Notes: generated from the letters alone by a model not told the origin. DNA of 64,000 nucleotides from Peribacillus sp. ACCC06369 (GCF_030348945.1 NZ_JAUCEN010000002.1:3968001-4032000), one strand, 5' to 3'; shown: positions 9,847 to 19,883, counted from the stretch's first letter. Numbers and translations are program-made.

Positions 9847-10173
9847 TCATTCAGTAATGGCCTTGCTCAATGAATCATATGTAATCCGCCAATGAGATTC
9901 ATTCCAGGCCGGTTTTCCACTTTTAAAAAGGATGGCCTGAGGTGATTGATGTTTGATATCAAATGTTTCTGCCACATAATTGGATAGTGGACGAGCTTCC
10001 TGAACGGCTAAATAGGCCGTTTTAAGTTGTTCGTTTTCCAAGATGTACTTCTCATATTGTTCATATGCTTCAGCACTGACCGGGCATGTTACGCTATGCT
10101 TGAAAAGTAGGAATGTATCCTCTTTTAAAAGCTCATTGAATTGTTCTTCTGCTTCAATCTTGGTAATCGTCAT
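9847..10173 (-). CDS. ytxJ: YtxJ, monothiol bacilliredoxin-like protein
   Basis: A 108-residue thioredoxin-fold protein with a single-cysteine motif HSVTCPVS near residue 25 and the conserved VQEARPLSNYVAE segment of YtxJ. The family is proposed to de-bacillithiolate proteins (third bacilliredoxin class). The open frame extends to 10239, but the ATG at 10173 has GGAGATG just upstream and matches the homologue's length. It is the last gene of ytxG-ytxH-ytxJ, a general-stress operon in B. subtilis. Confidence 0.92.
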   Translation of the reverse strand: MTITKIEAEEQFNELLKEDTFLLFKHSVTCPVSAEAYEQYEKYILENEQLKTAYLAVQEARPLSNYVAETFDIKHQSPQAILFKSGKPAWNESHWRITYDSLSKAITE

Positions 10174-10300
10174 AATACATCTCCTTTTCTTGTACATATA
10201 AATTTTACCATCAAAAAGGCGATGAAGCCATCGAAGCACTTCACCGCCTTATTCTTCGTACCTTCATGCCTCTTCATCCCCATCAAAGGAATGTAAGAGT

Positions 10301-10873
10301 TTATTTTTTAAGGTTATTCTCTGTTTCATCAAATGCCTTTTTCGTTTCATCGAGTTTTAATTTTGCCGTATTCTTGTTACCGCTTGTTGGATCGGCAGGG
10401 TTATTTTCCAGGTCGTTGCCGTTAGCAAAGTTCGTTTCAACGGATACGATAGGAGAATCGGAAGTTCCCGTTACATCTATATCTTTATTGCTCGAATTTG
10501 TCGTATCATCAGCCGCGTTGCCGTTTTCTTTTCCCGTTTTCAAGCTTTTCACTTTATTGACGATATCTGAAGATTTAGTTGAAACGATTTCTGTGACGGA
10601 GCTTGTTTTTTCTTTTGCAGTATCAGCAAGCACTGTTCCTTTTTCCATCGCGGTTTGTCTTAATTTTTCTGTTTTCTCTGAAATGTTTTTAGCTTGTTCA
10701 TTGAAATCATTCCTTAATTCCTTGCCTGTTTTCGGAGCCATGAACAAAGCTGTAGCCGCTCCGATCATCCCGCCGATTAAGGCGCCAATCATAAAGTCCT
10801 TAGAATTGATCGAGTCGCGTTCGTCCTCATATGATTTCTGATAGTCCTTTGCCGGAAATTCTTTTTGAGTCAT
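10301..10873 (-). CDS. ytxH: YtxH general stress protein
   Basis: The product is 190 residues. An N-terminal glycine-rich membrane segment (DFMIGALIGGMIGAATALFMAPKTGKELR) is the YtxH-family signature. A long polar, probably coiled and disordered tail rich in K, E, N and T follows. Its molecular function is unknown; in B. subtilis it is SigB- and SigH-controlled. AGGGGAATG precedes the ATG at 10873; an upstream in-frame ATG at 10891 lacks a site. Confidence 0.9.
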   Translation of the reverse strand: MTQKEFPAKDYQKSYEDERDSINSKDFMIGALIGGMIGAATALFMAPKTGKELRNDFNEQAKNISEKTEKLRQTAMEKGTVLADTAKEKTSSVTEIVSTKSSDIVNKVKSLKTGKENGNAADDTTNSSNKDIDVTGTSDSPIVSVETNFANGNDLENNPADPTSGNKNTAKLKLDETKKAFDETENNLKK

Positions 10874-10920
10874 AATACATTCCCCTTTCAATTTTCAGTT
10901 CATTTTTATTTAACTAGATT

Positions 10921-11430
10921 TTAAGATCTAGAACGTAAAAACCTTTTTTTAGGTAGGTTATCTGTTTCCAGTGCTTCCCTTTCTAACTCCGCCCTTTCAG
11001 TTGGGGTCGGGGCAGCCTGTTTGCTTCTGGTTTTCCATTTGTCCCTAATCTCCATGGCTACATTACTCCATTGTACAATTTGTGAGATTCGTTCTTGATT
11101 ATTATCAATCTCAGCCTGTACTTTATGAGAAACCTTTTGGATGGAAGAATTGAAGCTAGAGATGGATGTACCTACATCCTTCACGGCATCCACCACTGTG
11201 TTCAGGTTTTCTGACTTTTGCTGCAAGTCTTCAGCCAACGTATTCGTTTTATGTAATAGCTGGGTAGTTTCGAGCGTTATGCCCTGCATTTGGCTCTCTA
11301 GTCCTGTCAGCGTCCGGGCCACACTGTCCAGGGTTGTTTGAAGTGATGTCAGTACCTTTGTCAGGAAAATAACAAGGACCAGGAAAGCTATCGCTGCAAC
11401 AGCAGCACTTACGTATAAAATAATCTCCAT
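10921..11430 (-). CDS. ytxG: YtxG, DUF948 membrane protein
   Basis: The product is 169 residues: one N-terminal transmembrane helix (about 4-26) followed by a long amphipathic coiled-coil region typical of DUF948, then a basic C-terminus (KKRFLRSRS). It is first in ytxGHJ, with GGAGGTG before its ATG and a SigB-type promoter 49 bases upstream. Its stress role is known only from regulation in B. subtilis. Confidence 0.92.
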   Translation of the reverse strand: MEIILYVSAAVAAIAFLVLVIFLTKVLTSLQTTLDSVARTLTGLESQMQGITLETTQLLHKTNTLAEDLQQKSENLNTVVDAVKDVGTSISSFNSSIQKVSHKVQAEIDNNQERISQIVQWSNVAMEIRDKWKTRSKQAAPTPTERAELEREALETDNLPKKRFLRSRS

Positions 11431-11478
11431 TGGAACACCTCCGAAAAATCGACTTATTTAGTAGCTGTTAGTTATTAA

Positions 11479-11503
11479 TTACCCCTTCCTGATTATTATA
11501 AAC
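11479..11503 (-). promoter_or_regulatory. SigB-type promoter of ytxGHJ
   Basis: On the minus strand GTTTAT, 13 bases, GGGTAA. This fits the general-stress sigma-B consensus (GTTTWW-N12-15-GGGWAW), as expected for this operon. Confidence 0.75.
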
Positions 11504-11586
11504 GTATTTATTTTTTCAATATACCCTATCAAACCCTAATCTGGAAATATTGTTGTCTGTATCCAGTTCCTCCATGAAATTCATGG

Positions 11587-11617
11587 GTGACACTTATGGC
11601 AGGAAATCGGGTATGAT
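11587..11617 (+). promoter_or_regulatory. Probable promoter of the M29 aminopeptidase gene, with adjacent palindrome
   Basis: GTGACA, a 19-base spacer and TATGAT. A perfect 7-1-7 palindrome (CCATGAA-A-TTCATGG, 11572-11586) abuts the -35 hexamer and could be a protein-binding site. Confidence 0.45.
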
Positions 11618-11655
11618 AGAAACATAAGTCGAATTTAAACAATGGAGGTATTTTT

Positions 11656-12768
11656 ATGAAAGATCCCAGAATTGAAACATTGGCCAAAAACTTAATCAAT
11701 TACTCAGTAAAACTTCAAAAAGGTGAAAGAATCTTGATCGAAAACTTTGGATTGCAGCGTGAACTTGTTAACGCGCTTGTGAATGAAGCCTATGCAGCAG
11801 GTGGTTACCCATTCGTCCTTTTAAAGGATCACCAAGTGGATCGTGCCTTGTTGATGGGTGCCAAAGAAGAACAGTACAAGATGATGGGTGAGTTTGAAGC
11901 AAACGTAATGAACCAGATGGATGCCTATATCGGGCTTCGTGCCGGGGATAATATCAATGAACAATCCGATGTCCCTTCAGAAAAGATGGCGATTCATGGA
12001 CAGACAGTCGGTAAAGTACATAGAAATATCCGCGTGCCAAAAACAAAATGGGTCGTTCTTCGCTACCCGACAAATTCGATGGCCCAATTAGCCAAAATGA
12101 GCACAGAAGCATTCGAAGACTTTTATTTCGAAGTCTGCAACCTCGACTATGGCAAAATGAGCGCAGCAATGGACAACCTTGTTGAATTGATGGATAAAAC
12201 GGATAAGGTCCGCTTAACTGGGCCCGGTACGGACTTAACCTTTTCCATCAAAGACATTAAAGCCATCAAATGTGCAGGTGAGCTGAACATTCCTGACGGT
12301 GAAGTATATACGGCTCCAGTTAAAGATTCCATCAATGGAGTGATTTCGTATAATACTCCGTCCCCTTATCAGGGTTTTACTTTTGAAAACGTGAAGTTAA
12401 CATTCAAGGATGGAAAAATCGTTGAAGCGGTCGCGAATGATACGGAACGCATCAACAAAATTTTTGATACTGACGAAGGCGCACGATATGTCGGTGAATT
12501 TGCAATTGGTGTAAATCCTTATATTCTACATCCGATGCAAGATATCCTCTTTGATGAAAAAATTGATGGAAGTTTTCATTTCACTCCCGGACAATGTTAT
12601 GATGATGCCTTTAACGGAAATCATTCAGACATTCACTGGGACCTGGTCAATATTCAACGCCCTGAATATGGCGGCGGGGAAATCCATTTTGATGACGTCT
12701 TGATACGTAAGGACGGACGCTTCGTTTTACCGGAATTGGATAATTTAAATCCAGAAAATTTAAAATAA
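11656..12768 (+). CDS. Aminopeptidase, M29 family (AmpS/AmpT-like)
   Basis: This 370-residue cytoplasmic metallo-aminopeptidase has features of the M29 fold: an N-terminal domain starting DPRIETLAKNLINYSVKLQKGE, an acidic metal-ligand region around GELNIPDGE, and the C-terminal HSDIHWD motif that supplies His/Asp ligands. M29 enzymes remove N-terminal residues from peptides using two Co/Zn ions. It is somewhat shorter than B. subtilis AmpS (about 410). An AATGGAGG site precedes the ATG. It is a monocistronic unit convergent with murC, sharing a bidirectional terminator. Confidence 0.92.
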   Translation: MKDPRIETLAKNLINYSVKLQKGERILIENFGLQRELVNALVNEAYAAGGYPFVLLKDHQVDRALLMGAKEEQYKMMGEFEANVMNQMDAYIGLRAGDNINEQSDVPSEKMAIHGQTVGKVHRNIRVPKTKWVVLRYPTNSMAQLAKMSTEAFEDFYFEVCNLDYGKMSAAMDNLVELMDKTDKVRLTGPGTDLTFSIKDIKAIKCAGELNIPDGEVYTAPVKDSINGVISYNTPSPYQGFTFENVKLTFKDGKIVEAVANDTERINKIFDTDEGARYVGEFAIGVNPYILHPMQDILFDEKIDGSFHFTPGQCYDDAFNGNHSDIHWDLVNIQRPEYGGGEIHFDDVLIRKDGRFVLPELDNLNPENLK

Positions 12769-12787
12769 AAAAATACCAATAAAAAAA

Positions 12788-12827
12788 CGACCGACCCGCA
12801 CTAACTAACGGATCGGTCGTTTTTTTA
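12788..12827. terminator. Bidirectional terminator between the aminopeptidase gene and murC
   Basis: ACGACCGA(c)CCG pairs with CGG(a)TCGGTCGT, flanked by A7 and T7. The murC stop codon (12825-12827) sits inside the T-tract. Confidence 0.85.
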
Positions 12828-14129
12828 TTTTACCTGCAGTGAATGCTCGTAGGCTGCTTGGAATTTTTGAATGTCCCCCGCACCCATGAATAACACGACA
12901 CTGTTTTCATGTTTTTGCAATATTGATGTTGTGTTCTCCGTAATCAGCTCGGCACCGGGAATTTTATCTTGAAGATCCTCAATCGATAATTTCCCTTGAT
13001 TTTCACGAGCAGATCCAAAAATTTCACATAAGTATACTTTGTCGGCCAAATTCAAACTGTCGGCGAATTCATCCAGGAATGCTTGCGTTCTCGAGAAAGT
13101 ATGCGGCTGGAATACCGCTACAACTTCACGCTCTGGATACTTTTGACGAGCAGAGTCAACAGTTGCCGAAATTTCAGTCGGATGATGCGCATAATCATCA
13201 ATGATGATCTGACTTCCGATTTCCTTTTCGGAGAACCGGCGTTTAACTCCGCCAAAAGTCCGCAATTGGGCTTTCACAGCTTCCGTATCCAAGTTTTCAT
13301 ATTTACAAAGTGCAATGACACCAAGTGCATTCAACACATTATGCTTTCCAAAAGTAGGAATAGTGAATGTATCATAGTAATTGTTCCTTACGTGCACATC
13401 AAAAGTGGTGCCATCCGGAGTGACGGAAACATTTTTCGCTTGAAAATCATTTCCTTCTGCAAATCCGTAAAAAATAACCGGTACTTTTGCCTGAATATGT
13501 GGTAAATGCTCATCATCCCCGCACGCAATAATGCCTTTGTTGACTTGAAGGGCCATCGTTTGGAAAGCCTCGAACACGTCTTCGACATTGGCGTAGTAAT
13601 CAGGATGATCAAAATCGATATTCGTCATGATTGCATAATCCGGATAATATGAAAGGAAATGACGGCGATATTCACATGCTTCGAATACGAAGTAATCAGA
13701 ATTCGCGATTCCCTTACCCGTTCCATCCCCAATCAAGAAGGATGTCGGTTTAGCGCCCCCCATTACATGGGCCAATAAACCGGTCGTCGATGTTTTACCA
13801 TGCGCTCCCGTAACGGCCACGCTGATAAAGTTTTTCATGAAATCACCTAGGAAACGGTGATAACGGATGATCGGCAAACCAAGTTCCTTTGCCTTCACGA
13901 TTTCCGGATGACTATCCGGAAACGCATTTCCTGCAATGATGGTCATTCCAGTTTGAATATTTTCCTCGTTAAAAGGAAGGATTTTAATCCCGGCTTTTTC
14001 TAATGCCAATTGTGTAAAAAATTCTTTTTCGTAATCGGAACCCTGCACTTCAATATTCATATCATGCAGTATTTGTGCAAGAGCACTCATACCCGACCCT
14101 TTAATTCCCACAAAATGGTAAGCAGTCAT
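12825..14129 (-). CDS. murC: UDP-N-acetylmuramate--L-alanine ligase
   Basis: It adds L-Ala to UDP-MurNAc, the first amino-acid step of peptidoglycan precursor synthesis. In 434 residues it shows the Mur-ligase N-terminal dinucleotide-like motif [10 protein letters not shown], the ATP-binding loop GAHGKTSTT (108-116) and the central DYAHHPTE motif. The open frame continues upstream to 14198; ATG 14129 is chosen because GGAGG precedes it by 8 bases and MTAYHFVG matches family starts. It lies downstream of sftA with a separate extended -10 promoter, as in the B. subtilis order. Confidence 0.97.
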   Translation of the reverse strand: MTAYHFVGIKGSGMSALAQILHDMNIEVQGSDYEKEFFTQLALEKAGIKILPFNEENIQTGMTIIAGNAFPDSHPEIVKAKELGLPIIRYHRFLGDFMKNFISVAVTGAHGKTSTTGLLAHVMGGAKPTSFLIGDGTGKGIANSDYFVFEACEYRRHFLSYYPDYAIMTNIDFDHPDYYANVEDVFEAFQTMALQVNKGIIACGDDEHLPHIQAKVPVIFYGFAEGNDFQAKNVSVTPDGTTFDVHVRNNYYDTFTIPTFGKHNVLNALGVIALCKYENLDTEAVKAQLRTFGGVKRRFSEKEIGSQIIIDDYAHHPTEISATVDSARQKYPEREVVAVFQPHTFSRTQAFLDEFADSLNLADKVYLCEIFGSARENQGKLSIEDLQDKIPGAELITENTTSILQKHENSVVLFMGAGDIQKFQAAYEHSLQVK

Positions 14130-14274
14130 AAAGCGAACCTCCACCAATCGTCTACCTGTATGACAGTATATGACGTCATCTTTTATTTGTTTTTTCATTA
14201 CGAGACTTGTTAGAAACGCAATTTCTTCTTTGGTTTTTCATGCATATATTTTCAATCATTCATAACAAAAAACT

Positions 14275-14283
14275 ATTATATCA
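14275..14283 (-). promoter_or_regulatory. Extended -10 promoter of murC
   Basis: Minus strand TGATATAAT, an extended -10 with perfect TATAAT, 146 bases upstream of the murC ATG; the -35 is poor. Confidence 0.5.
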
Positions 14284-14413
14284 CTTTTTTATCCATTCAT
14301 CCATGTCAGGCAGATGCCAATTTATCAAATCATTGGTTTTTTCCTCAATTAAGGTGATAATAACGGGTTTTCACCCTTTCACATTATATACAATTTCCTT
14401 TTAATAGGTTCTC

Positions 14414-17260
14414 TTAATTAACATGTAAAAATTCAAGTTCTTCTTCCGTAATCAAAACATCCCTGGGCCTTGAGCCCCTGGATTCGGAAACGACTCCCTG
14501 CTGCTCCATCATTTCTATTAAACGCGCTGCACGGTTATAACCGACACGGAAGCGCCTTTGTACACTCGATGCAGAAGCAGCCTGTTGGCTCACGACGAAT
14601 TCGCATGCCTCGAAAAACAGTTCATCCGCTTCTTCCGTGACCTGTGCCCTGTTCAACAAGTCTTCCTGTTCAAACAGATAGTTCGGTTGCTGCTCCAATT
14701 TGACATGGTTTACGACTTGATCGATTTCTTCATCACTAACAAAAGTCCCTTGCAGGCGCACCGTTTTTGAAGAGCCGTTTTCAGCAAATAACATATCTCC
14801 TCTTCCCAACAGTTTTTCTGCACCACCGCTATCGATGATTGTACGGGAGTCGACTTGTGAAGAAACCGAAAAAGCGATCCTTGTCGGGATATTTGCCTTG
14901 ATCAATCCAGTTATGACATCGACAGAAGGTCTCTGAGTGGCTACAATCAAATGAATGCCACAGGCACGGGCCTTTTGGGCAATCCGGCAAATCGCTTCCT
15001 CTACATCAGCAGGCGACATCATCATTAGATCCGCAAGCTCATCGATGATCACAAGGATATAAGGCAGTTTGCTTGAATATTGACCTGCTTTTTCCGCTTG
15101 GTCATTAAAGCGGGTGATATCACGTACACCGGCATGTACAAACAATTCATAACGCCGTTCCATTTCCTCAACCGCCCATTTCAACGCAGCCGTAGCGGCT
15201 TTTACATCGGTTATGACTGGACTGACCAAATGCGGGATTCGATTATATGGGGCAAGCTCGACCATTTTCGGATCGATCAACAGTAATTTCAACTCCTGCG
15301 GCGTCGCTTTATAAAGCAAGCTGACCAACATCGTGTTGATACAGACGCTTTTCCCCGATCCCGTTTGCCCGGCTATCAATCCATGCGGCATCTTTCTCAA
15401 ATCCGTGATAATAGGCTGACCGGATATATCGAGGCCTAAAGCCACGGCAAGCGGTGATTCATGCTCTTGAAACTCAGTACTTTCCAAAACCTCGCGCAAA
15501 AATACCGGCTTGCTCTTCCTATTTGGAATTTCGATGCCAATTGTATGCTTACCCGGGATAGGCGCTTCCATCCTCATATCCTGAGCGGCAAGGCTCAATT
15601 TGATATCATCCATCAGGTTCGTCACCTTATTCACCTTCACTCCGGGTTCCGGATGCACCTCGAAACGAGTTACTGCCGGTCCTTGCGTGACATTGACGAC
15701 CTTTGCACGGACATTGAAATTTTTCAACGTCTCATCAAGTAATAAAGTCTGTTCCTCGAGCCATTCATCATCATGTACAGCATAGGTGGGAGGCGTCAGC
15801 AACTCGATATCCGGAAACACATAGTATGGATTATCATTGGCTTCCACGGAGCAAAACACTTCGGGGGTTTCGCTCTGCTTAGCTTCTGCTGCCGCCTCTA
15901 TATAAGCCGGTTCTTGATTTACATTTTCAGAAATGGGAGATCCCTGTTCGAAAGACTTTGCTGGGACCGGGTTCGAACCGATATTGGATTCAACTGTATT
16001 TTCAGGCACGGCAACCGTCTCGGTTCCATGCTTAGTGTCCACTAACGTTGGCTGAATGACCGGAGTCTCCTCCTCTTTAAACATCACTTTGCCTTCCTCT
16101 GATTTCCGTTCAGGGATGGAGGATGGTTTCGCTTGTCCCGCTTCCGTTTCAGCAGCGTTAATCAGAGATCGTTTATCAGATGATGCTACTCCAATTTCGA
16201 CATCAGGGCTTTTTTTTTCCGGCATCATTTTATTGATGAACCCATTTTTTTCCCTATCTTGCTTAAGCATCATCACGTTAAATGGGATATGTTTTTTCGG
16301 ACGTTTAGGCTGTTCTTCCGGCATTGATTCTGATGGATCACTTTCCGGTTGTGTCCCTTGACTGACGGATGGCTGAGTTGATTGTGCAGTTACCTCCCAA
16401 GGAACCGAAATAGCTTCAGGCGTTGTTTCGTCCACCTGTTCCATAATGGAAACAGCGACTTCGCGTCCAAAATCAACTTGGTCCTGTTCATAAGCCTCTT
16501 TTTCTACTGCTGGCTCATCTATACCAGGCTCGCTTACTGCTTCTTCAGGCGGTGACTCAATGGAATGCTTACGAAAGAAAGCGGGTATCTCCGAACCTTC
16601 CCTTTTTTCTTCCGTTTGTTTTGGTACAAGGACGGATGGCTCTATCGTCAATTCCTCATTGGCTTTTGGGATTTCAGGGATGGATATCGGAATCTCAATA
16701 TCGGGTTCTTCTTTTTTACGGACCGGCATTTTACTTTCCAATTCATATTCGACAATTTCTTCAGTAGGGACTATTTTTTTTTCCGGGCGACGGAATCCAT
16801 AAATGGGTGAAGGGATTTCCGTTGGGCGGAATGGAGTATTCGACGGGACTATTTTAGGGATTTGCTCCCGATCGAAGTTTCTCCGTTTTGGTTCAGGATC
16901 CCTCACAGGCCTTTTCGTTTCTTTGGCCGCGTTCCCCTGTTTGGGTTCGTGATCTTCCCTGTTTCTTTCCCTAGGCTTTCTTTTGTTCTGCTCCCGGTCA
17001 GGGATGAGCGGAAACTTGAACTGTCCTTTTGGATATTGAAACAGGATTTTCGTATCAGGATCTGGAGTCTGTGACATTTTTTCCACTGTTTGATTGTAAA
17101 CTTTTATTTCTTCTTTCTTTGACTTTGCAAGCTTCGAAAAATCCATATTCCTTAATGTCTCTTCATCAAGCGGTTCATCTATAATAATTTCTTCGATTTC
17201 AATAATTTCCTCTGCTTGGAACCATTTTTTCATCTTATTTAGCCATTTCAAACCTATCAC
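14414..17260 (-). CDS. sftA: DNA translocase SftA (FtsK/SpoIIIE family, soluble)
   Basis: SftA is a hexameric ATPase that moves chromosome ends away from the closing division septum. The 948 residues (B. subtilis about 952) comprise a long acidic/proline-rich N-terminal half without transmembrane helices, unlike SpoIIIE. The FtsK motor follows, with Walker A GQTGSGKS near residue 635 and Walker B LVIIDELADL. A C-terminal winged-helix gamma domain ends ...RRFRVGYNRAARLIEMMEQ. The start is a GTG with a weak AGAAAGAG site; an in-frame ATG (MKKWFQ) lies nine codons downstream and is the alternative. Confidence 0.95.
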   Translation of the reverse strand: MIGLKWLNKMKKWFQAEEIIEIEEIIIDEPLDEETLRNMDFSKLAKSKKEEIKVYNQTVEKMSQTPDPDTKILFQYPKGQFKFPLIPDREQNKRKPRERNREDHEPKQGNAAKETKRPVRDPEPKRRNFDREQIPKIVPSNTPFRPTEIPSPIYGFRRPEKKIVPTEEIVEYELESKMPVRKKEEPDIEIPISIPEIPKANEELTIEPSVLVPKQTEEKREGSEIPAFFRKHSIESPPEEAVSEPGIDEPAVEKEAYEQDQVDFGREVAVSIMEQVDETTPEAISVPWEVTAQSTQPSVSQGTQPESDPSESMPEEQPKRPKKHIPFNVMMLKQDREKNGFINKMMPEKKSPDVEIGVASSDKRSLINAAETEAGQAKPSSIPERKSEEGKVMFKEEETPVIQPTLVDTKHGTETVAVPENTVESNIGSNPVPAKSFEQGSPISENVNQEPAYIEAAAEAKQSETPEVFCSVEANDNPYYVFPDIELLTPPTYAVHDDEWLEEQTLLLDETLKNFNVRAKVVNVTQGPAVTRFEVHPEPGVKVNKVTNLMDDIKLSLAAQDMRMEAPIPGKHTIGIEIPNRKSKPVFLREVLESTEFQEHESPLAVALGLDISGQPIITDLRKMPHGLIAGQTGSGKSVCINTMLVSLLYKATPQELKLLLIDPKMVELAPYNRIPHLVSPVITDVKAATAALKWAVEEMERRYELFVHAGVRDITRFNDQAEKAGQYSSKLPYILVIIDELADLMMMSPADVEEAICRIAQKARACGIHLIVATQRPSVDVITGLIKANIPTRIAFSVSSQVDSRTIIDSGGAEKLLGRGDMLFAENGSSKTVRLQGTFVSDEEIDQVVNHVKLEQQPNYLFEQEDLLNRAQVTEEADELFFEACEFVVSQQAASASSVQRRFRVGYNRAARLIEMMEQQGVVSESRGSRPRDVLITEEELEFLHVN

Positions 17261-17596
17261 TCTTTCTACATCTGTAGTTATGTAACTAATTCTACCAGTT
17301 ATTTTTAAAATATCGAGAAAATTTGGGATTTGTATCTACTTTTTTAATCGTATTCTTTACCAACTCTACGTATTTCGCAGAACTCCTACCCTACTAAACC
17401 CCTTCTGGAATGAGTTTAAACCTATCCATCGCGAAATAACATTAGCCCCTAGTCTACTATTTAAATAAAACACCGCTGTTAAATCGCGTTTACAAAGAGA
17501 TTAAGTTTTCATGCAGCCCAGGATGAAAGCTGGTCATTTATTGCATCATCCTTCACGAAACCTCCTGTGGCATCCAAATAACGGCTGAAACCTATA
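17261..17596. other. sftA upstream region, no gene seen
   Basis: About 335 bp of AT-rich sequence holding the sftA promoter (17289-17297). No open frame or structured RNA is convincing. In B. subtilis ytpR occupies about this position. Confidence 0.4.
17289..17297 (-). promoter_or_regulatory. Extended -10 promoter of sftA
   Basis: Minus strand TGGTAGAAT, an extended -10 (TGnTAGAAT), 29 bases before the GTG start; the -35 is weak. Confidence 0.45.
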
Positions 17597-17627
17597 AAAC
17601 ACCGTTCGTTAATACTGAACGGTGTTT
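17597..17627 (-). terminator. Terminator of the M20 amidohydrolase gene
   Basis: AAACACCGTTC pairs with GAACGGTGTTT; the minus strand continues TTTTATAGG. It lies 44 bases past the stop. Confidence 0.75.
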
Positions 17628-17670
17628 GTGGGTTCAAGCGTTTTTTTTTTTGCAACCAAGACCAATGGCA

Positions 17671-18864
17671 CTAAGCCCAATCATAAAAACTGCATACAAC
17701 CTGCGCCACTGATTTGGAAGCAATCAAAATGGCATCTTCATCAATGTCGAATTTAGGATGGTGATTGAAATATGGCTTTTCCACCCCTTTCGGTTTACAG
17801 CCAATGTAAAAGAAGCAGCCAGGAATCTTTTCCGCATAATACGAAAAATCTTCTGAACCTGAGAATACCGGAAATTCCACGACCTTCTTAATATCTTTAT
17901 CATGCATGCTTTCCAGGCTATTTTTCACGAATCCAGTCAGTTCAGGGTCATTATATAACGGAGGATAATCAGGCACATAGGTAAGTTCGCACTGAACATC
18001 AAATTCCGTTTCCACCCCTTTGACGATCCGATGGATTTCCTTATCTATCAGCTGTTGGGTCTCTGCTGTCATATAACGGACATCCCCTTCAATTTCTATA
18101 CGATCCTTTATGACATTAAAGCTTCCTTTTCCATCAAAGGAGCCGATTGTGACTACGCCCATATCAAAAGGGTTCAAGCGACGGCTGATTACGGTTTGTA
18201 CGGCTGTCACGAAATGGGCGCCTGCCACAATGGCATCATTAGCCATATGCGGGGAGGAACCATGACCGCCTACACCCTTTATCGCTAACTTGAAATAGGT
18301 CCGTCCAGCCATCGAATAGCCGCCGCGATACCCGACGACCCCCGCTGGATGCGACGGAAATAAATGGATTCCAAAAACAGCATCCAGTTCATCCAAAAAA
18401 CCTGATTCCATAATGCTTTTTGCTCCTCCTGGGGGTGTTTCTTCTGCATGTTGATGGATTATTTTGATAGTGCCTGATAGGGAATCTTTCAACTCGTTGA
18501 TGCAGTCGGCCAGTACCAATAAATAAGCGGTATGCCCATCGTGTCCGCAGGCGTGCATGACACCTTCATTTTTTGAACGGAATGGGACCTCCGCTTCTTC
18601 TGTAATCGGCAATGCATCGAAATCCGCACGGAGACCTATCGTTTTCCCTGGTTTTCCGCCTTCGATCGTTACGATGATCCCTAATCCATTTCCTACATTC
18701 GTTTGAATCGACACATCTTTCCCTTTATAAAAATCAATGATATATTGTGCCGTTTTCTCTTCTTTGAAAGATAGCTCCGGATTCTCATGTAAATGACGGC
18801 GGATTTGAACCATTTCCTCTTTACGGGCTTCCAGCATGTTCATTAATTTACTTTTCACATTCAC
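17671..18864 (-). CDS. M20 family amidohydrolase / N-acyl-amino-acid deacylase
   Basis: A 397-residue cytoplasmic di-metal hydrolase of the M20D (IAA-amidohydrolase/hippurate hydrolase) group, which removes acyl groups from N-acyl amino acids. It shows RRHLHENPELSFKE at the N-terminus, ligands C106 and H108 in HACGHDGHT, the acidic pair E141-E142, and GSEDFSYY near the C-terminus. The start is GTG with AGGGGG upstream. The substrate is unknown. Its position between sftA and ytpQ is where B. subtilis has ytpR, so this is a lineage-specific replacement or insertion. Confidence 0.9.
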   Translation of the reverse strand: MNVKSKLMNMLEARKEEMVQIRRHLHENPELSFKEEKTAQYIIDFYKGKDVSIQTNVGNGLGIIVTIEGGKPGKTIGLRADFDALPITEEAEVPFRSKNEGVMHACGHDGHTAYLLVLADCINELKDSLSGTIKIIHQHAEETPPGGAKSIMESGFLDELDAVFGIHLFPSHPAGVVGYRGGYSMAGRTYFKLAIKGVGGHGSSPHMANDAIVAGAHFVTAVQTVISRRLNPFDMGVVTIGSFDGKGSFNVIKDRIEIEGDVRYMTAETQQLIDKEIHRIVKGVETEFDVQCELTYVPDYPPLYNDPELTGFVKNSLESMHDKDIKKVVEFPVFSGSEDFSYYAEKIPGCFFYIGCKPKGVEKPYFNHHPKFDIDEDAILIASKSVAQVVCSFYDWA

Positions 18865-19026
18865 GATAATCGTCCCCCTTAATGTTTATTCATAAGGTTT
18901 AAAATTTTCTTTCGGTCTGGTAAATTAACTCTATTAAAATTGTATATACTTCTCGATAATAAAACAGGACCGCTGCCAAGATGGAGTTTCCCCAATGCTG
19001 ACACGGTCCTTATGTTTTGCGATGAT

Positions 19027-19833
19027 TTATTGTTCTCGCTTTTTGTTTTTACCCATAATGAAAATGGGCTCCAACTCATTATCTTCGTAAAGGAATGATA
19101 GAGCCGTTATCGGTACATGACCGCTGGCAAAGAAGCTCATGGCCATTTGCGCAAGAATATCATAACCCGTATCATTCTTAACATCGGCAATGATGATGAC
19201 ATCCTGATGCGGAATGGCCACAGCCATGGTCCCCTCGATCTTTTCCTTCATTTCCCGAAGCCAGGATTCATTCAGGATTCTGCTGGCATCATATCCATCA
19301 TTCGTGTTCAAAAAATAAAATGCATTATCCGCGACGATATCCGACTTCATTTCAGTGGAGAGGGAACGGGCATTGAAAAGGGCAATTTCACGGATTCTGT
19401 CACCCTGCCAATTTTCCCGTTGAATCATCTTTTCATCTATAAGACGGTAGGTTTTTCCTAAATCAAGGGCATAAAAAACCCGGGTTTCAGCCGTATGCTC
19501 ATCGAATAAAAATGGATTTCCTTCTTCCGATTCCATTGGAAAGGAGGTAGAGCGGATGACTGGGAAAATGAATTTCTCCTTGCCTTCCATGCTGTGTTCT
19601 TCCCCCATCACATTCAGGGCCTCTTCCACGTAATAGGTGATTTCATCGATGGCTTTTTCCTGTACGTTTTCATAGTTAGCAAGTACAGGAGGCAGCTCGA
19701 TGGTGATCCCCTTCCCGGTCTTCACATTTTCCACGCGTAACGTATCTTGCTTGCTATCGAATTTGAAAGTCCGATTATCATCTTTTAACCGTTCCTTCAA
19801 GATATTTTTCAGCTTTGTGCTGTCCATTTTCAT
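19027..19833 (-). CDS. ytpQ: YtpQ, DUF1444 protein
   Basis: This 268-residue soluble protein matches B. subtilis YtpQ in length and motifs, for example [15 protein letters not shown] at the start and LPPVLANYE. Its function is unknown. The ATG has AGGAGG close upstream. It follows ytpP on the same strand with a 50-base gap that holds only a weak CCCC/GGGG hairpin (19861-19876), so the pair is likely one transcript. Confidence 0.9.
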   Translation of the reverse strand: MKMDSTKLKNILKERLKDDNRTFKFDSKQDTLRVENVKTGKGITIELPPVLANYENVQEKAIDEITYYVEEALNVMGEEHSMEGKEKFIFPVIRSTSFPMESEEGNPFLFDEHTAETRVFYALDLGKTYRLIDEKMIQRENWQGDRIREIALFNARSLSTEMKSDIVADNAFYFLNTNDGYDASRILNESWLREMKEKIEGTMAVAIPHQDVIIIADVKNDTGYDILAQMAMSFFASGHVPITALSFLYEDNELEPIFIMGKNKKREQ

Positions 19834-19883
19834 GGTTGACCCTCCTCTTCATTGAAAAATCCCCAGCGAGAAGGGGAAATTGA

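Noticed and set aside
18966..19010. AGGACCG...CGGTCCT hairpin between the M20 gene and ytpQ
   Set aside because: Loop of over 30 bases and no T-run; too weak to call a terminator.
18879..19079. 66-residue minus-strand frame overlapping the end of ytpQ
   Set aside because: No ribosome site, overlaps a real gene and lacks any family feature.
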